A stretch of DNA of 15,744 nt from Microcaldota archaeon (GTDB lineage Archaea; Micrarchaeota; Micrarchaeia; Norongarragalinales; CAINOH01), in assembly GCA_027371655.1 (NCBI GenBank), contig DAHXMR010000142.1, positions 1 through 15,744 on the forward strand, given 5' to 3'. The position numbers and the translations under genes are program-made. This document shows positions 1-6,570 of this stretch, piece by piece (position 1 is the stretch's first letter; every line of letters begins with the position of its first letter). The notes beneath the pieces are model-generated. The model saw nothing but the letters and a program-made list of their open reading frames with translations, was not told the DNA's origin and did no database searches.

Positions 1-37
1 GGCCCGCAACAGCAGGGCAGGCGGGGAAACAATGGGA

Positions 38-69
38 GCGCTTGGCGGGGGGGCTTTTGGCCCAAGCGC
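38..69 (-). terminator. Stem-loop after the DUF2073 gene
   Basis: A perfect 8-bp inverted repeat, GCGCTTGG (38-45) against CCAAGCGC (62-69), starts one base beyond the stop codon of the minus-strand DUF2073 gene. The loop holds a smaller GGGC/GCCC pairing. No long T-run follows, so this may be a 3'-end processing or stabilising structure rather than a true terminator. Nothing else is recognisable in the first 70 bases. Confidence 0.35.
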
Positions 70-70
70 C

Positions 71-421
71 TTATTTGCCCGCAAACAGGTTCAACTTGTC
101 CGGGTCGCGCTTTATCTGCTTGACCAGGTGGGAGGGGCCTATCACGGTGAAGCCGTAGGTCTTGCCGCCCAAAAGCCTGATGAGCGCCGCCTTCAGGTCG
201 TCGGCAGCTTCGCCGAAAGTGGAAATTTCTATTCCCGCGAACTTGTCGGAGACCTGCTGCATGGTTTTTTCGATGAGCATTTTTTCCTCCTGCCGCGAGA
301 GGGGGGTTTCAAGCACGACTATCTTGTCTTTTTTGACCGCGCCAAGCACTAGGGACACCTTCTCGGCGGAACTCTTGCCGGCAAGGCTTTTTGACGCAAT
401 CAACTCGATTTGAACGCTCAT
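71..421 (-). CDS. DUF2073 family archaeal protein
   Basis: This 116-residue protein has the look of the archaeal DUF2073 family: an N-terminal SVQIELIAS strand, then VLGAVKKDKIVVLE, a helix SRQEEKMLIEKTMQQV and a GIEIST strand. The ending KQIKRDPDKLNLFAGK resembles a tail that could contact RNA or a partner. Function is unknown. DUF2073 genes commonly lie beside Era-like GTPases in archaea, and one lies 67 nt upstream here, so the two products probably work together, perhaps in ribosome assembly (inference). The ATG at 421 is preferred to a TTG three codons upstream. Family assignment is from recalled pattern, not a search. Confidence 0.7.
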   Translation of the reverse strand: MSVQIELIASKSLAGKSSAEKVSLVLGAVKKDKIVVLETPLSRQEEKMLIEKTMQQVSDKFAGIEISTFGEAADDLKAALIRLLGGKTYGFTVIGPSHLVKQIKRDPDKLNLFAGK

Positions 422-488
422 TTTCCGCAAAACCCATCTGCCAAATTTTCCAACAAGTTCAACTGTGTTTCAATGCCGCCGCTTTGGT

Positions 489-1115
489 TCAACCGGCATT
501 CTTTGCTATGGAATCGTACAACGCGTGGATGTTCTCGCCCGTGAGCGCCGACACTCCCACCACGGGGTACTGGGGGAACGCCTCGCTTATGCGCTCGGGC
601 TTGGCGCGCTTGTCGTCGATCTTGTTTGCCACTATTATGACTGGAATCTTGCGGGCCTCCAGGTTGCCCAGAATCGTGATGTTCACCTGCGTGAGGGGGT
701 CCAGGACCGCGTCCATAACCACCAGCGCCACGTCGACGTTCTCGAGCCACTTGATTGCCTCGATTATGCCCTTGGTGGCCTCCCGCGCGCGCTCCTGCGC
801 GTCCTCCTTTTTGATGCCGTATTTCATGAACTCGCGGTAATCCACTTTTGTGGCGATTCCCGGCATGTCCAACAGGTTCATTTCAAGGGTCTTTCCGCCG
901 GCCTTGACCATGACGTGCTCTTTTTTCTGCACTGCGCGAGTCTCGTGGGGGACCTCGCTCACCGAGCCCACGGTTTCCCCCAGCCAGTCCTGCGAAATCC
1001 TGTTGGCCAGGCTGGTCTTTCCCGCGTTCACCTGCCCATAGAGGCCCAGGGAAAAGCGCTTGCGCTTGGAAAAAACCCCTTTGAGCCATGAGAAGAAGCC
1101 CGACAAAAAGCCCAT
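489..1115 (-). CDS. Era-like small GTPase
   Basis: A 208-residue GTP-binding protein of the Era/Obg-type TRAFAC class. Visible motifs, numbered from the ATG at 1115: Walker A GQVNAGKT (27-34), a candidate G2 threonine at 59 in PHETRAV, G3 DMPG (83-86), G4 NKID (165-168) and G5 SAL near residue 190. The N-terminus (FLSGFFSWLKGVF) is an amphipathic, hydrophobic segment followed by basic KRKR, which suggests membrane or RNA contact. There is no C-terminal KH domain, so it is not Era itself. The frame stays open upstream to a possible start at 1217, but that stretch is AT-rich, reads as promoter and lacks GTPase similarity. It sits upstream of DUF2073 and diverges from a zinc-ribbon membrane protein. 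Confidence 0.88.
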   Translation of the reverse strand: MGFLSGFFSWLKGVFSKRKRFSLGLYGQVNAGKTSLANRISQDWLGETVGSVSEVPHETRAVQKKEHVMVKAGGKTLEMNLLDMPGIATKVDYREFMKYGIKKEDAQERAREATKGIIEAIKWLENVDVALVVMDAVLDPLTQVNITILGNLEARKIPVIIVANKIDDKRAKPERISEAFPQYPVVGVSALTGENIHALYDSIAKNAG

Positions 1116-1261
1116 CTTGAAAAACGACCTTAAAATGAAACTTGTTTGAAAAAAAATTTTCAACAAAAATACTGCCAAACCGTTAATAAACCCTTTTTCG
1201 CACCAGCCCGCAAACAATTAAAAGCACGGCAAGAGAACTTTTTGCAAAACAGGTGCAAAAA
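1116..1261. promoter_or_regulatory. Divergent promoter region, GTPase and zinc-ribbon gene
   Basis: This 146-nt AT-rich gap separates two divergent genes. For the rightward gene, a TATA-like CAATTAAAAGC at about 1213-1223 would start transcription near 1245-1250, followed by the ribosome-binding site AGGTG (1251-1255) six nt before the ATG at 1262. For the leftward gene, the bottom strand carries TTTATTAACGG at about 1181-1191, leaving a leader of roughly 45 nt before the ATG at 1115. Both are inferred from archaeal promoter geometry. Confidence 0.5.
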
Positions 1262-1597
1262 ATGGAAGGCGTCGCGTGTCCCCAATGCGGAAATCCCAAC
1301 CTTGACGTGGACGCGCAGAACAACGTGGTCTACTGCAAGAAATGCGGCTTCGCCGTGCAGGTGGACCCCGCGACGGGCAACGTCACTCCGATAAGCGAGG
1401 GCGGCGCGGGAGCCCAGCCGCCTGCGGAATACGCGGGCGCGCCAAGCGGAAAAACCATCCTGGGCACCGACCCATTGACGTTCTACCTGATTTGCTTCGC
1501 GCTGCTGGCATTGGTGTTCTTCATAGGCGCAATAGAAATCGACACCCTCGGCGTGCTGGTAATACTCCTCACGATATACTATTTCTACGCAAGGTAA
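1262..1597 (+). CDS. Zinc-ribbon protein with two membrane segments
   Basis: A 111-residue protein whose first 30 residues form a zinc ribbon, CPQCG then CKKCG (CxxC-x17-CxxC), as in TFIIB-like and rubredoxin-type knuckles. A Gly/Ala/Pro-rich linker follows (about residues 40-60). Two hydrophobic segments come next, FYLICFALLALVFFIGAI and LGVLVILLTIYYFYA, ending almost at the C-terminus. The zinc ribbon therefore probably faces the cytosol from a hairpin membrane anchor. AGGTG six nt upstream favours the ATG at 1262 over a GTG at 1253. Function is unknown. It shares a promoter region with the Era-like GTPase, which may be its partner (inference). Confidence 0.75.
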   Translation: MEGVACPQCGNPNLDVDAQNNVVYCKKCGFAVQVDPATGNVTPISEGGAGAQPPAEYAGAPSGKTILGTDPLTFYLICFALLALVFFIGAIEIDTLGVLVILLTIYYFYAR

Positions 1598-1614
1598 ATC
1601 GCCTGCGGAAAAAA

Positions 1615-2964
1615 TCAGAATTCGCCCAAGCTCTTCTGCCCGCGGGCCTGCGGCGTTGGCGATTGCGCTTTCTTTTCTTTTTCAGCCTTGGGCTCCCCAA
1701 GAAGAAGTTCCCGCGGGATTTTGGCAACGCCGTACTCGCCGTCGTATCCGGGCACGACTTCTATTTTGCCCGCCCGGTTGAGCATTATCGCGGCGGCGAT
1801 TTTTTCGTGCACCACCTTCGCAATTTCGGATTCGGGCGCGGAAAGCAGGGCGAACAGTTCGCTTCCGAACGCGTCCATCAATTTGGAGCCGTCTTCGGAA
1901 ACTTTTTTCGATGAAAGCGAACTGGCGTGGCAGGCGGCGACAAGCTCGTGCAGGGGAAGGATGGATTTGAATGGGATTGCGCCATCAGGCACGAAGCCTT
2001 CGGGGCGGTCGGCGAGTTCTTCCACGCGGTTGAGCACGCCTATTGTGAGGGGGCGGTGGCACACGGGGCAGATGCCGCGCAATTTTTTGGTTTCCGCGGG
2101 AAGGGAGGAAAATTTGCACAGGCGGTGGCCGTCAACGTGGTATTTCCCGTACGAGGGATTTACCTCGAGGGTGAATGCGAAGCGCGAGGCGTCTTTTTCG
2201 CGCACCGCATCGAAAAGCGTTTTGAATGAAATTTTTTCCTGTGGGATGGAGAACGCGTTGCACTCGCGGCCCAAGCGCCAGGGGTGGGGGGAGTGGGAGT
2301 CGCTGTTTGACATGAGCGCGATTTTGTCAAGGCGGGACAGCCGCCAGTTCATGGCGGGGTCGCTTGACATGCCGGTTTCTATTGCAAAAATATTTTTTGA
2401 TTGGGACCCGAATGCCTCGCCAAGCGAGTCGTACCCCGACTCGGAGCCGAACACTCCGAACCACGGCGTCCACGCGTGCGCGGGCACAAGCGCGCCCCTG
2501 GGCGAGTGCGAGTAAAAAATTTCCGCCATTTCCTCGCAGGAAGTGTTGGCGAACATCGGCCTGCCGTCCGCGGACAAATTCGAGCGCTTCGAAAACGCCT
2601 CGTTCAAGTGCAGCGCATCGTCAAAAGAAGGCACGTGCAAAACATGGTGCACCTTCCTCGACTTCCCCCCTTGCGAAAAAAAAGTCGCAACCTCCGCAGT
2701 GAGCATGAAAAGCACTCTGCCTTCGGCAAAACTCTTCTTCTCGCCGCCTTCGGCGGCAAGCTCGAACAAGCCGGGGCTGCCTTCTGCGGGAACGAGTTTT
2801 TTCTTCAACTCGGCAAACCAAAGGGGGTGCGTGAAGTCGCCGGTGCCAATAATTTGAAGCCCCTTGAGCCGCGCCCCTCGCGCCAAATGCTCCAAATCCA
2901 TGTCGGGGGAAACCGCACGCGAATACTTGGAATGCAAATGCAAATCCGCAAAAATCAGTTCCAT
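1615..2964 (-). CDS. endoQ: Endonuclease Q (PHP-family DNA repair nuclease)
   Basis: A 449-residue protein of the TIGR00375/EndoQ family, which nicks DNA 5' of deaminated bases (uracil, hypoxanthine) and abasic sites. PHP metal motifs are visible: DLHLHS at 7-12, GTGDFTHP, LTAEV, KVHHVLHVP and NSDSHSPHPWRLGRE. A central zinc-finger region follows (HRLCKF, then CPVC), with a helical C-terminal part and a charged tail (PKAEKEKKAQ). The length is near that recalled for characterised archaeal EndoQ (about 424 residues). The start is uncertain. The ATG at 2964 gives MELIFADLHLHS, matching the family N-terminus. An in-frame ATG at 3000 lies about 26 nt after a TATA-like TTAAAATC and would suit a leaderless mRNA. 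The gene follows a PAC2 gene on the same strand. Confidence 0.88.
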   Translation of the reverse strand: MELIFADLHLHSKYSRAVSPDMDLEHLARGARLKGLQIIGTGDFTHPLWFAELKKKLVPAEGSPGLFELAAEGGEKKSFAEGRVLFMLTAEVATFFSQGGKSRKVHHVLHVPSFDDALHLNEAFSKRSNLSADGRPMFANTSCEEMAEIFYSHSPRGALVPAHAWTPWFGVFGSESGYDSLGEAFGSQSKNIFAIETGMSSDPAMNWRLSRLDKIALMSNSDSHSPHPWRLGRECNAFSIPQEKISFKTLFDAVREKDASRFAFTLEVNPSYGKYHVDGHRLCKFSSLPAETKKLRGICPVCHRPLTIGVLNRVEELADRPEGFVPDGAIPFKSILPLHELVAACHASSLSSKKVSEDGSKLMDAFGSELFALLSAPESEIAKVVHEKIAAAIMLNRAGKIEVVPGYDGEYGVAKIPRELLLGEPKAEKEKKAQSPTPQARGQKSLGEF

Positions 2965-3021
2965 TCCGCCGCCTGCGGCGGAGTTTCCAGAAACGGGCAT
3001 GGTGAAAACTAGGGGAAGTTT

Positions 3022-3029
3022 GATTTTAA
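3022..3029 (-). promoter_or_regulatory. Candidate TATA box for endoQ
   Basis: The bottom strand reads GGTTAAAATC here, in the gap between the PAC2 stop (3077) and endoQ. The box centre lies about 26 nt before an in-frame ATG at 3000, the spacing of a leaderless archaeal transcript. Between this box and the PAC2 stop the bottom strand has a T-rich run (TTTTCTTTTTTTG) that may end the upstream transcript, so endoQ may be a separate unit. Confidence 0.4.
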
Positions 3030-3076
3030 CCTGTTTGCCCCCGCTTGGCGCCGCAAAAAAAGAAAACGCGGAAAGT

Positions 3077-3943
3077 TCAGCGGATGTAGGTAAGGTTTTC
3101 GCGCTTGGCAAGTTCGGGCACGGCAAGTTCGCCGGTTTTCGCGGCCTCGGCCTGCGCCTGTTGCGCCTGCTGTTCCATTCCCTTCAGGAGCTCTTCGGCG
3201 CGCTTGGCGTGCTCGTCGAGGTGCTTGGCGTCGAATTTTTCGCCCACGAGCTTCCCGAGCATTTCAACCAGCGCCTTGGCGCCGCGCGCGTCGATGACGT
3301 TGCCGGGGGTTTCAACAAGAAGGCACACGCCCGTTGCGCCGAACAATGGCGCAAGCCCGGGAACCAGGCCGGCAAGCCCGACTATGGGGACCGTTTGCGA
3401 GCCCTTCTTTGCGCCGAGCTTGAGGAATTTTTCATACTCCTTTTTGCTGGTGGACGTGCAGTATACCGCGGGATGTTCCGAAGTCTTGTTGACCGCAAAT
3501 CCCGCCATTGCCACAACCTCGCGGCCGCCAAGGGCTGCGAAGTGGGAGAGGGCTTTTGCCGAAACCTCGTACTGGCCCTCTATGGTCAGGGGCTGGAGGT
3601 CTCCTTTCAGGAACACGACATCGCGCTTCTTCAATTTGGCCACGTAAAAGCGCGCGGAAAAAAGGCGGAGCCTGCCGTTTTTGAGCGCGACCACCTGGTT
3701 GGGAAAATACGGGGAGTAAAGCGACGCAATCCTTTTCGCCTTGAGCGTTGAGACGAGGTGGTCCACGGCAAGCTTGCTTACGAAGCCTATTCCCGGCAGG
3801 CCTATCACGAAAAGCGGGTTGCGCAGGGCATTTGGCCGCTCTTTTTCGCGGATGAAGGACTCGCGAAAGCCGGGCATCTGGGCCGGATGCGCCTGCAACA
3901 GTGCTTTTGAAGGGTTTTTCTTCTGGGATTTTTTGTTTTTCAT
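3077..3943 (-). CDS. PAC2 family protein (proteasome-assembly-chaperone-like)
   Basis: A 288-residue protein of the archaeal PAC2 family (COG2047/COG1938 type). A basic N-terminal extension (KNKKSQKK) precedes the core. The family signature is the FVIGLPGIGFVSKLAVDHLV segment, followed by SLYSPYFPNQVVAL, GDLQPLT and the glycine-rich GLAGLVPGLAPLFG and LLVETPGNVIDARGA. A charged helical tail is rich in Gln and Ala (MEQQAQQAQAEAAK). Family members resemble eukaryotic proteasome assembly chaperones; the archaeal role is unproven. The ATG at 3943 is one base after the nop10 stop and has GGAAGTG six nt upstream. Its place after nop10 and aif2a is the conserved archaeal order. Confidence 0.88.
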   Translation of the reverse strand: MKNKKSQKKNPSKALLQAHPAQMPGFRESFIREKERPNALRNPLFVIGLPGIGFVSKLAVDHLVSTLKAKRIASLYSPYFPNQVVALKNGRLRLFSARFYVAKLKKRDVVFLKGDLQPLTIEGQYEVSAKALSHFAALGGREVVAMAGFAVNKTSEHPAVYCTSTSKKEYEKFLKLGAKKGSQTVPIVGLAGLVPGLAPLFGATGVCLLVETPGNVIDARGAKALVEMLGKLVGEKFDAKHLDEHAKRAEELLKGMEQQAQQAQAEAAKTGELAVPELAKRENLTYIR

Positions 3944-3944
3944 T

Positions 3945-4106
3945 TCAAGCACTTCCGTACAATTCCTGGCGCCGGTATTTTGCGAACTTGTCCTCGAACG
4001 AGTATTTGGGGGGATGCGCGCATTGCGTTTTCTTCCCGCACTTGGGGCACTCTTCCCCAAGCGAGTAGGCCTTGCACGATTTGCAGAATTTTATGCCGCA
4101 GCGCAT
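3945..4106 (-). CDS. nop10: Ribosome biogenesis protein Nop10
   Basis: A 53-residue protein beginning MRCGIKFCKSCKAYSLGEEC. It carries a Cys4 zinc ribbon (C8, C11, C20, C23: CKSC then CPKC) and the diagnostic AHPPKYSFEDKFAKYRR segment, after which Nop10 runs along Cbf5. Nop10 is a core subunit of H/ACA ribonucleoproteins, which make pseudouridine in rRNA. The gene is easy to miss because it is so short. It starts 18 nt after the aif2a stop, and its stop is one base from the PAC2 start, so translation is probably coupled. The synteny aif2a-nop10-PAC2 is typical of archaea. Confidence 0.95.
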   Translation of the reverse strand: MRCGIKFCKSCKAYSLGEECPKCGKKTQCAHPPKYSFEDKFAKYRRQELYGSA

Positions 4107-4124
4107 TTTTGCGAAAATCACTTC

Positions 4125-4895
4125 TTACTTTTTGGGCCGTTCCAGCGAGTATTCGAACTCGTTTTTCTTCGCGCTCTTCTCAAGCAGGTCCTCGGCCTTG
4201 TCCAGCACCTTTTCGACCGACTTGTAGTCGGGCGCGGAAAAATCAAGGTAATACACGGGCGCGCCCACGTAGTGCACGCTTATTTTCACGTCGTGCGTGG
4301 CGCAGCCCTTCACTTCCTCAAGCGCGGACTTCACGCGGCTCACGCCGTTGCCCGCAAAGCTTTGAAGGGTGAGTATCGCGCGGCCTTCGACTACCTTGGG
4401 CTTGATTTCGCGCGAGACGATTTCGCGTATCGCGTCGATCCACGCCTTGGAAACCTTGGACTTGGGCTCCTGCCCTGCGGCGAGGGCTTCCATCGCGGAA
4501 TACAGGTCGCCGTATTCTTCGGCAAGCGCCAGCCCCGCCTCGTCCTGCGCCATCCTCAGGCTTTTCTTGAGCTTCAAGGCCGCGCGCTCGAGCAGTTTGA
4601 CCGCGCGCTTTTCGGACTGGAACGCCTCAAGCTTGCGCTTGCGGTCGGCCTCGGTCACGCGCTTCAGGGAAAGGTCGACCTGGTGCTTTTCCGGGTCCAG
4701 GCGTATGACCTTGCAGACGGTTTTCTGGCCTTCCTTCACGTGCTCGCGGATGTTGCGGATCCAGCCGGATGAAATTTCGGAAATGTGCAAAAAGGCCTCG
4801 GCGTCCGCGTATTCGTCAAGCGTGCAGAACGCGCCATAGGGCATTATCTTGCGCACGGTCACGACGACGTATTCGCCAAGCTCGGGGTTTGCCAT
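4125..4895 (-). CDS. aif2a: Translation initiation factor aIF2 subunit alpha
   Basis: A 256-residue alpha subunit of the heterotrimeric factor that brings initiator Met-tRNA to the small ribosomal subunit. An N-terminal S1/OB domain (about 1-85) shows GEYVVVTVRKIMPYGAF, EAFLHISEIS and VDLSLKRVT. A helical middle domain follows (about 90-175). The C-terminal alpha-beta domain (GRAILTLQSFAGNGVSRVKSAL, then YLDFSAPDYKSVEKVLDKA) binds the gamma subunit. Length is close to the usual 260-275. The ATG at 4895 is chosen over a TTG two codons upstream. It follows rps27e with a 29-nt gap, in the conserved archaeal order. Confidence 0.95.
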   Translation of the reverse strand: MANPELGEYVVVTVRKIMPYGAFCTLDEYADAEAFLHISEISSGWIRNIREHVKEGQKTVCKVIRLDPEKHQVDLSLKRVTEADRKRKLEAFQSEKRAVKLLERAALKLKKSLRMAQDEAGLALAEEYGDLYSAMEALAAGQEPKSKVSKAWIDAIREIVSREIKPKVVEGRAILTLQSFAGNGVSRVKSALEEVKGCATHDVKISVHYVGAPVYYLDFSAPDYKSVEKVLDKAEDLLEKSAKKNEFEYSLERPKK

Positions 4896-4924
4896 TTTCA
4901 AAAAAACCGTTTACCTATTCCTAC

Positions 4925-5089
4925 TTATCTTGAAAGCACTTCGATTATGCGGCAGTTTATCTTGGCCCGGCCGCCCTTGGAGGACACGACCTGGTTGCCG
5001 CACGCCTCGCAGAACACGTCGGACTTGGAGTCGCCGAAAACGACGAGCTCGCGGCCGCATTCGCACTGTATTTTCAAAAACTTGCTCAT
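4925..5089 (-). CDS. rps27e: Small ribosomal subunit protein eS27
   Basis: A 54-residue protein, MSKFLKIQCECGRELVVFGD then a second half. The zinc-binding cysteines are C9, C11, C27 and C30: the first knuckle reads CEC instead of the usual CxxC, the second is CEAC. The C-terminal GGRAKINCRIIEVL matches the S27e ending. It is a zinc-ribbon component of the archaeal and eukaryotic small subunit. GGGTGA lies six nt upstream of the ATG and supports the start. Its distance from rpl44e (about 190 nt) is unusually large because of an insertion. Confidence 0.92.
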   Translation of the reverse strand: MSKFLKIQCECGRELVVFGDSKSDVFCEACGNQVVSSKGGRAKINCRIIEVLSR

Positions 5090-5107
5090 GAACAGTCACC
5101 CATTTCA

Positions 5108-5141
5108 AAAATTATCTCTGCACTTCCGCCTTCTTCTTCAT
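5108..5141 (-). repeat. Duplicated 3' end of rpl44e
   Basis: These 34 bases copy the end of the intact rpl44e gene at 5277-5310. On the bottom strand both encode M-K-K-K-A-E-V-Q-R plus a stop and four T residues. The copies differ at six positions, all at third codon positions or the last base of the stop codon (TAA here, TAG in the gene). This relic ends about 18 nt before the rps27e start, a normal operon gap, so it probably marks the original rpl44e end before an insertion separated the two genes. Confidence 0.75.
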
Positions 5142-5276
5142 CTCCGCTTCGGGGGGAAGGACATTCCCCCCTTGAATACTTCGAACGGTTGTTCGAAGAT
5201 TTGAGCGCTTGCGCGCTCAATCGGAGTGCTCGCTCCCCCCTTCAAATTACAGTTGGAGGGGAAAACGGGAAACGCC
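5142..5276 (+). mobile_element. Palindromic repeat element, copy 1
   Basis: This 135-bp block lies exactly between two copies of the rpl44e gene end. An outer stem, CTCCG (5142-5146) with CGGAG (5222-5226), encloses three hairpins: GGGGGG/CCCCCC (5151-5171), CTTCGAAC-GGTT-GTTCGAAG (5179-5198) and TTGAGCGC-TTGC-GCGCTCAA (5201-5220). The fold is cloverleaf-like. A less structured tail (5227-5276) follows. A second copy of the same design lies at 5693-5826 in the other orientation. No protein is encoded. It reads as a non-autonomous palindromic or MITE-like element; the mechanism is unknown. Confidence 0.7.
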
Positions 5277-5280
5277 AAAA

Positions 5281-5568
5281 CTACCTTTGCACTTCGGCTT
5301 TTTTCTTCATTCTGCCGGAGATTATGCGCTCGTGCTTCTTCTTGCAAGTCAGGCACTCGAGCATGACCTTGTTGCGTATGCCCTGCTTCTTGACCTTGGC
5401 CTTGCCCTTGACCTTGCCGTGGATTCCCGCAAGCTTGCGTTCGTGCTTGAGGGTGCCCCACGCCAGCGTGCGGCCGGCCTTGATCTTGGTCGTGGAAACC
5501 TTCACCTTCTGCTTGGTGTGCTTCTTGCAAAAGGGGCAATAACCGTTTACTTCCTTCGGAACGTTCAT
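5281..5568 (-). CDS. rpl44e: Large ribosomal subunit protein eL44
   Basis: A 95-residue zinc-ribbon ribosomal protein of the E site. It has CPFC at 11-14 and CLTC at 72-75, the long basic middle (HGKVKGKAKVKKQG) and the ending SGRMKKKAEVQR. The N-terminal MNVPKEVNGYCPFCKKHT is typical. The ATG at 5568 has AGGTG about 11 nt upstream. Its last 30 coding bases plus stop are repeated in the noncoding strip at 5108-5141, so the 3' end sits at the edge of an insertion, yet the frame is intact. It heads the rpl44e-rps27e-aif2a-nop10-PAC2 series. Confidence 0.95.
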   Translation of the reverse strand: MNVPKEVNGYCPFCKKHTKQKVKVSTTKIKAGRTLAWGTLKHERKLAGIHGKVKGKAKVKKQGIRNKVMLECLTCKKKHERIISGRMKKKAEVQR

Positions 5569-5672
5569 TTTACCAAATTCACCTGTTGATGCGTAAAAAG
5601 CCTAAAACTCGCAAAGGAAAAGAAAAAACCTTATTCCCTGAAAAATAGGCGAATATGATTGGGAAGCTTCAA

Positions 5673-5692
5673 TTAAAAAAAGGCTTTGCTTG
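5673..5692 (+). repeat. Left direct repeat flanking element copy 2
   Basis: TTAAAAAAAGGCTTTGCTTG occurs here and again, identically, at 5827-5846. The two copies lie directly on either side of palindromic element copy 2, as a target-site duplication would. The sequence is unrelated to the duplication around copy 1, so it belongs to the target, not to the element. Confidence 0.8.
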
Positions 5693-5826
5693 CGCATAAA
5701 CCTGCAACCCGCACTTGCAAGTTCAACGCAGGGGGTTTGGGCGACCGACCGCATTGAGCGCGCATGCGCTCAAATCTTGAACCGCAGTTCAAGTATCTAA
5801 GGGGGATGTGCCCCCTTGGGGCGGTC
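5693..5826 (-). mobile_element. Palindromic repeat element, copy 2 (inverted)
   Basis: This 134-bp block has the same architecture as copy 1, read on the bottom strand. An outer stem GACCGC (5747-5752)/GCGGTC (5821-5826) encloses TTGAGCGC-GCAT-GCGCTCAA (5754-5773), CTTGAAC-CGCA-GTTCAAG (5776-5793) and AAGGGGG-ATGTG-CCCCCTT (5799-5817). Stem sequences differ between copies but pairing is kept, so structure is conserved more than sequence. The segment GATTTGAGCGC and the GCGCGCTCAAT arm are shared nearly exactly. The outer stem abuts the flanking direct repeat with no gap, as in copy 1. The remaining part (5693-5746) contains CCTGC/GCAGG pairing. It fills the gap between the GINS gene and the rpl44e promoter. 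Confidence 0.7.
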
Positions 5827-5846
5827 TTAAAAAAAGGCTTTGCTTG
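5827..5846 (+). repeat. Right direct repeat flanking element copy 2
   Basis: The second identical 20-bp copy of the sequence at 5673-5692. It begins at the base after the outer stem of the palindromic element and lies 16 nt from the GINS stop codon. Together the two define the ends of the inserted 134-bp unit. Confidence 0.8.
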
Positions 5847-5862
5847 GCTTTGATGAGGGGAA

Positions 5863-6423
5863 TCAGGCGTAAATCTGGCTGCATTCCTGCGCGAGCCCGT
5901 GCTTGAGCAGGAGGGCCGCGTCGTCTTTTTCCAATTTGACTGTTTCGTTTGCCTTGAACGGGCCGTGCACCTTCAAATCCCTGCCCACAAACTGCATGAC
6001 ATCCTGCACCACACGCAACGAAACCATTCCATCTACCGCACCTTCCGTGGCTTGGGGGGCGATTGGCGCGATGGTTTCGCGGGGAAGGATGGTGGACTCG
6101 TGCGCTTCCAAAAGCTTGATGAGGGAAACATACAACTGTTTTTCTTCGAACGCGAGGCCGTCGCTTGAGACTTCGCCGGTGCGAAGGTCGCGCTGCGCCT
6201 TCACGAGGATTTTTTGCTGGCGGGTGGAAATCACCTCGCGCAAAAGCCGCGCCATGTTCGAGCGCTCGCGGCCCGCGTCAATCATGCCTTCGCAGGACTG
6301 CTTTTCCAATTCGTCCATTGCAGCTTTGCAGGCTGCGTAGAAATCGGCGTCAAGGGGCGAAAGCGCGGCGTGGTTCTTCTCATGCAACTGCACGCGCCTC
6401 AAGGCGTCAAAATCCGCGGGCAT
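5863..6423 (-). CDS. GINS complex subunit (Gins51/Gins15 type)
   Basis: A 186-residue subunit of the GINS complex, which holds the MCM helicase and the RecJ-like Cdc45 in the archaeal replicative helicase assembly. The helical A domain begins MPADFDALRRVQLHEKN with LSPLDADFYAAC and continues through RQQKILVKAQRDLR. After a linker, the small beta-rich B domain is C-terminal: VVQDVMQFVGRDLKVHGPF, then ETVKLEKDDAALLLKHGLA. The order A then B is that of Gins51. The ATG at 6423 is chosen because the palindromic TATA-like box at 6495-6502 puts transcription start near 6470, downstream of the alternative TTG at 6492. Its location among primase and translation genes is conserved in archaea. Confidence 0.88.
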   Translation of the reverse strand: MPADFDALRRVQLHEKNHAALSPLDADFYAACKAAMDELEKQSCEGMIDAGRERSNMARLLREVISTRQQKILVKAQRDLRTGEVSSDGLAFEEKQLYVSLIKLLEAHESTILPRETIAPIAPQATEGAVDGMVSLRVVQDVMQFVGRDLKVHGPFKANETVKLEKDDAALLLKHGLAQECSQIYA

Positions 6424-6494
6424 TTTGTTCAACGCACCAGTCAATAGCAGTTTTGGATTGCCGGATAACTCGAGAATTAATTTCTCGCACAATG

Positions 6495-6502
6495 CTTTAA
6501 AG
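6495..6502 (-). promoter_or_regulatory. Candidate TATA box for the GINS gene
   Basis: CTTTAAAG, a perfect palindrome with an A-rich flank upstream on the bottom strand (AAAAACG), is a good archaeal TATA box. It predicts transcription start around 6470 and a leader of about 45 nt before the ATG at 6423. The remainder of the gap up to the purH stop (6571) is GC-rich without other clear signals. Confidence 0.45.
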
Positions 6503-6570
6503 CGTTTTTACGCGGAACCCGCAAGGAGGGTGGCGCAATTCCGGGGGGCACGGGGGCGGTTTGGGAAAAA

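Noticed and set aside
391..1091. Long top-strand open frames opposite the GTPase gene.
   Set aside because: They have arginine-, alanine- or histidine-rich composition without motifs and mirror a clear GTPase on the other strand.
5673..5862. A tRNA or other standard RNA gene in the gap between GINS and rpl44e, suggested by the cloverleaf-like fold.
   Set aside because: There is no T-loop consensus, anticodon-loop geometry or CCA-side acceptor of seven pairs, and the second copy with target duplications points to a repeat element.
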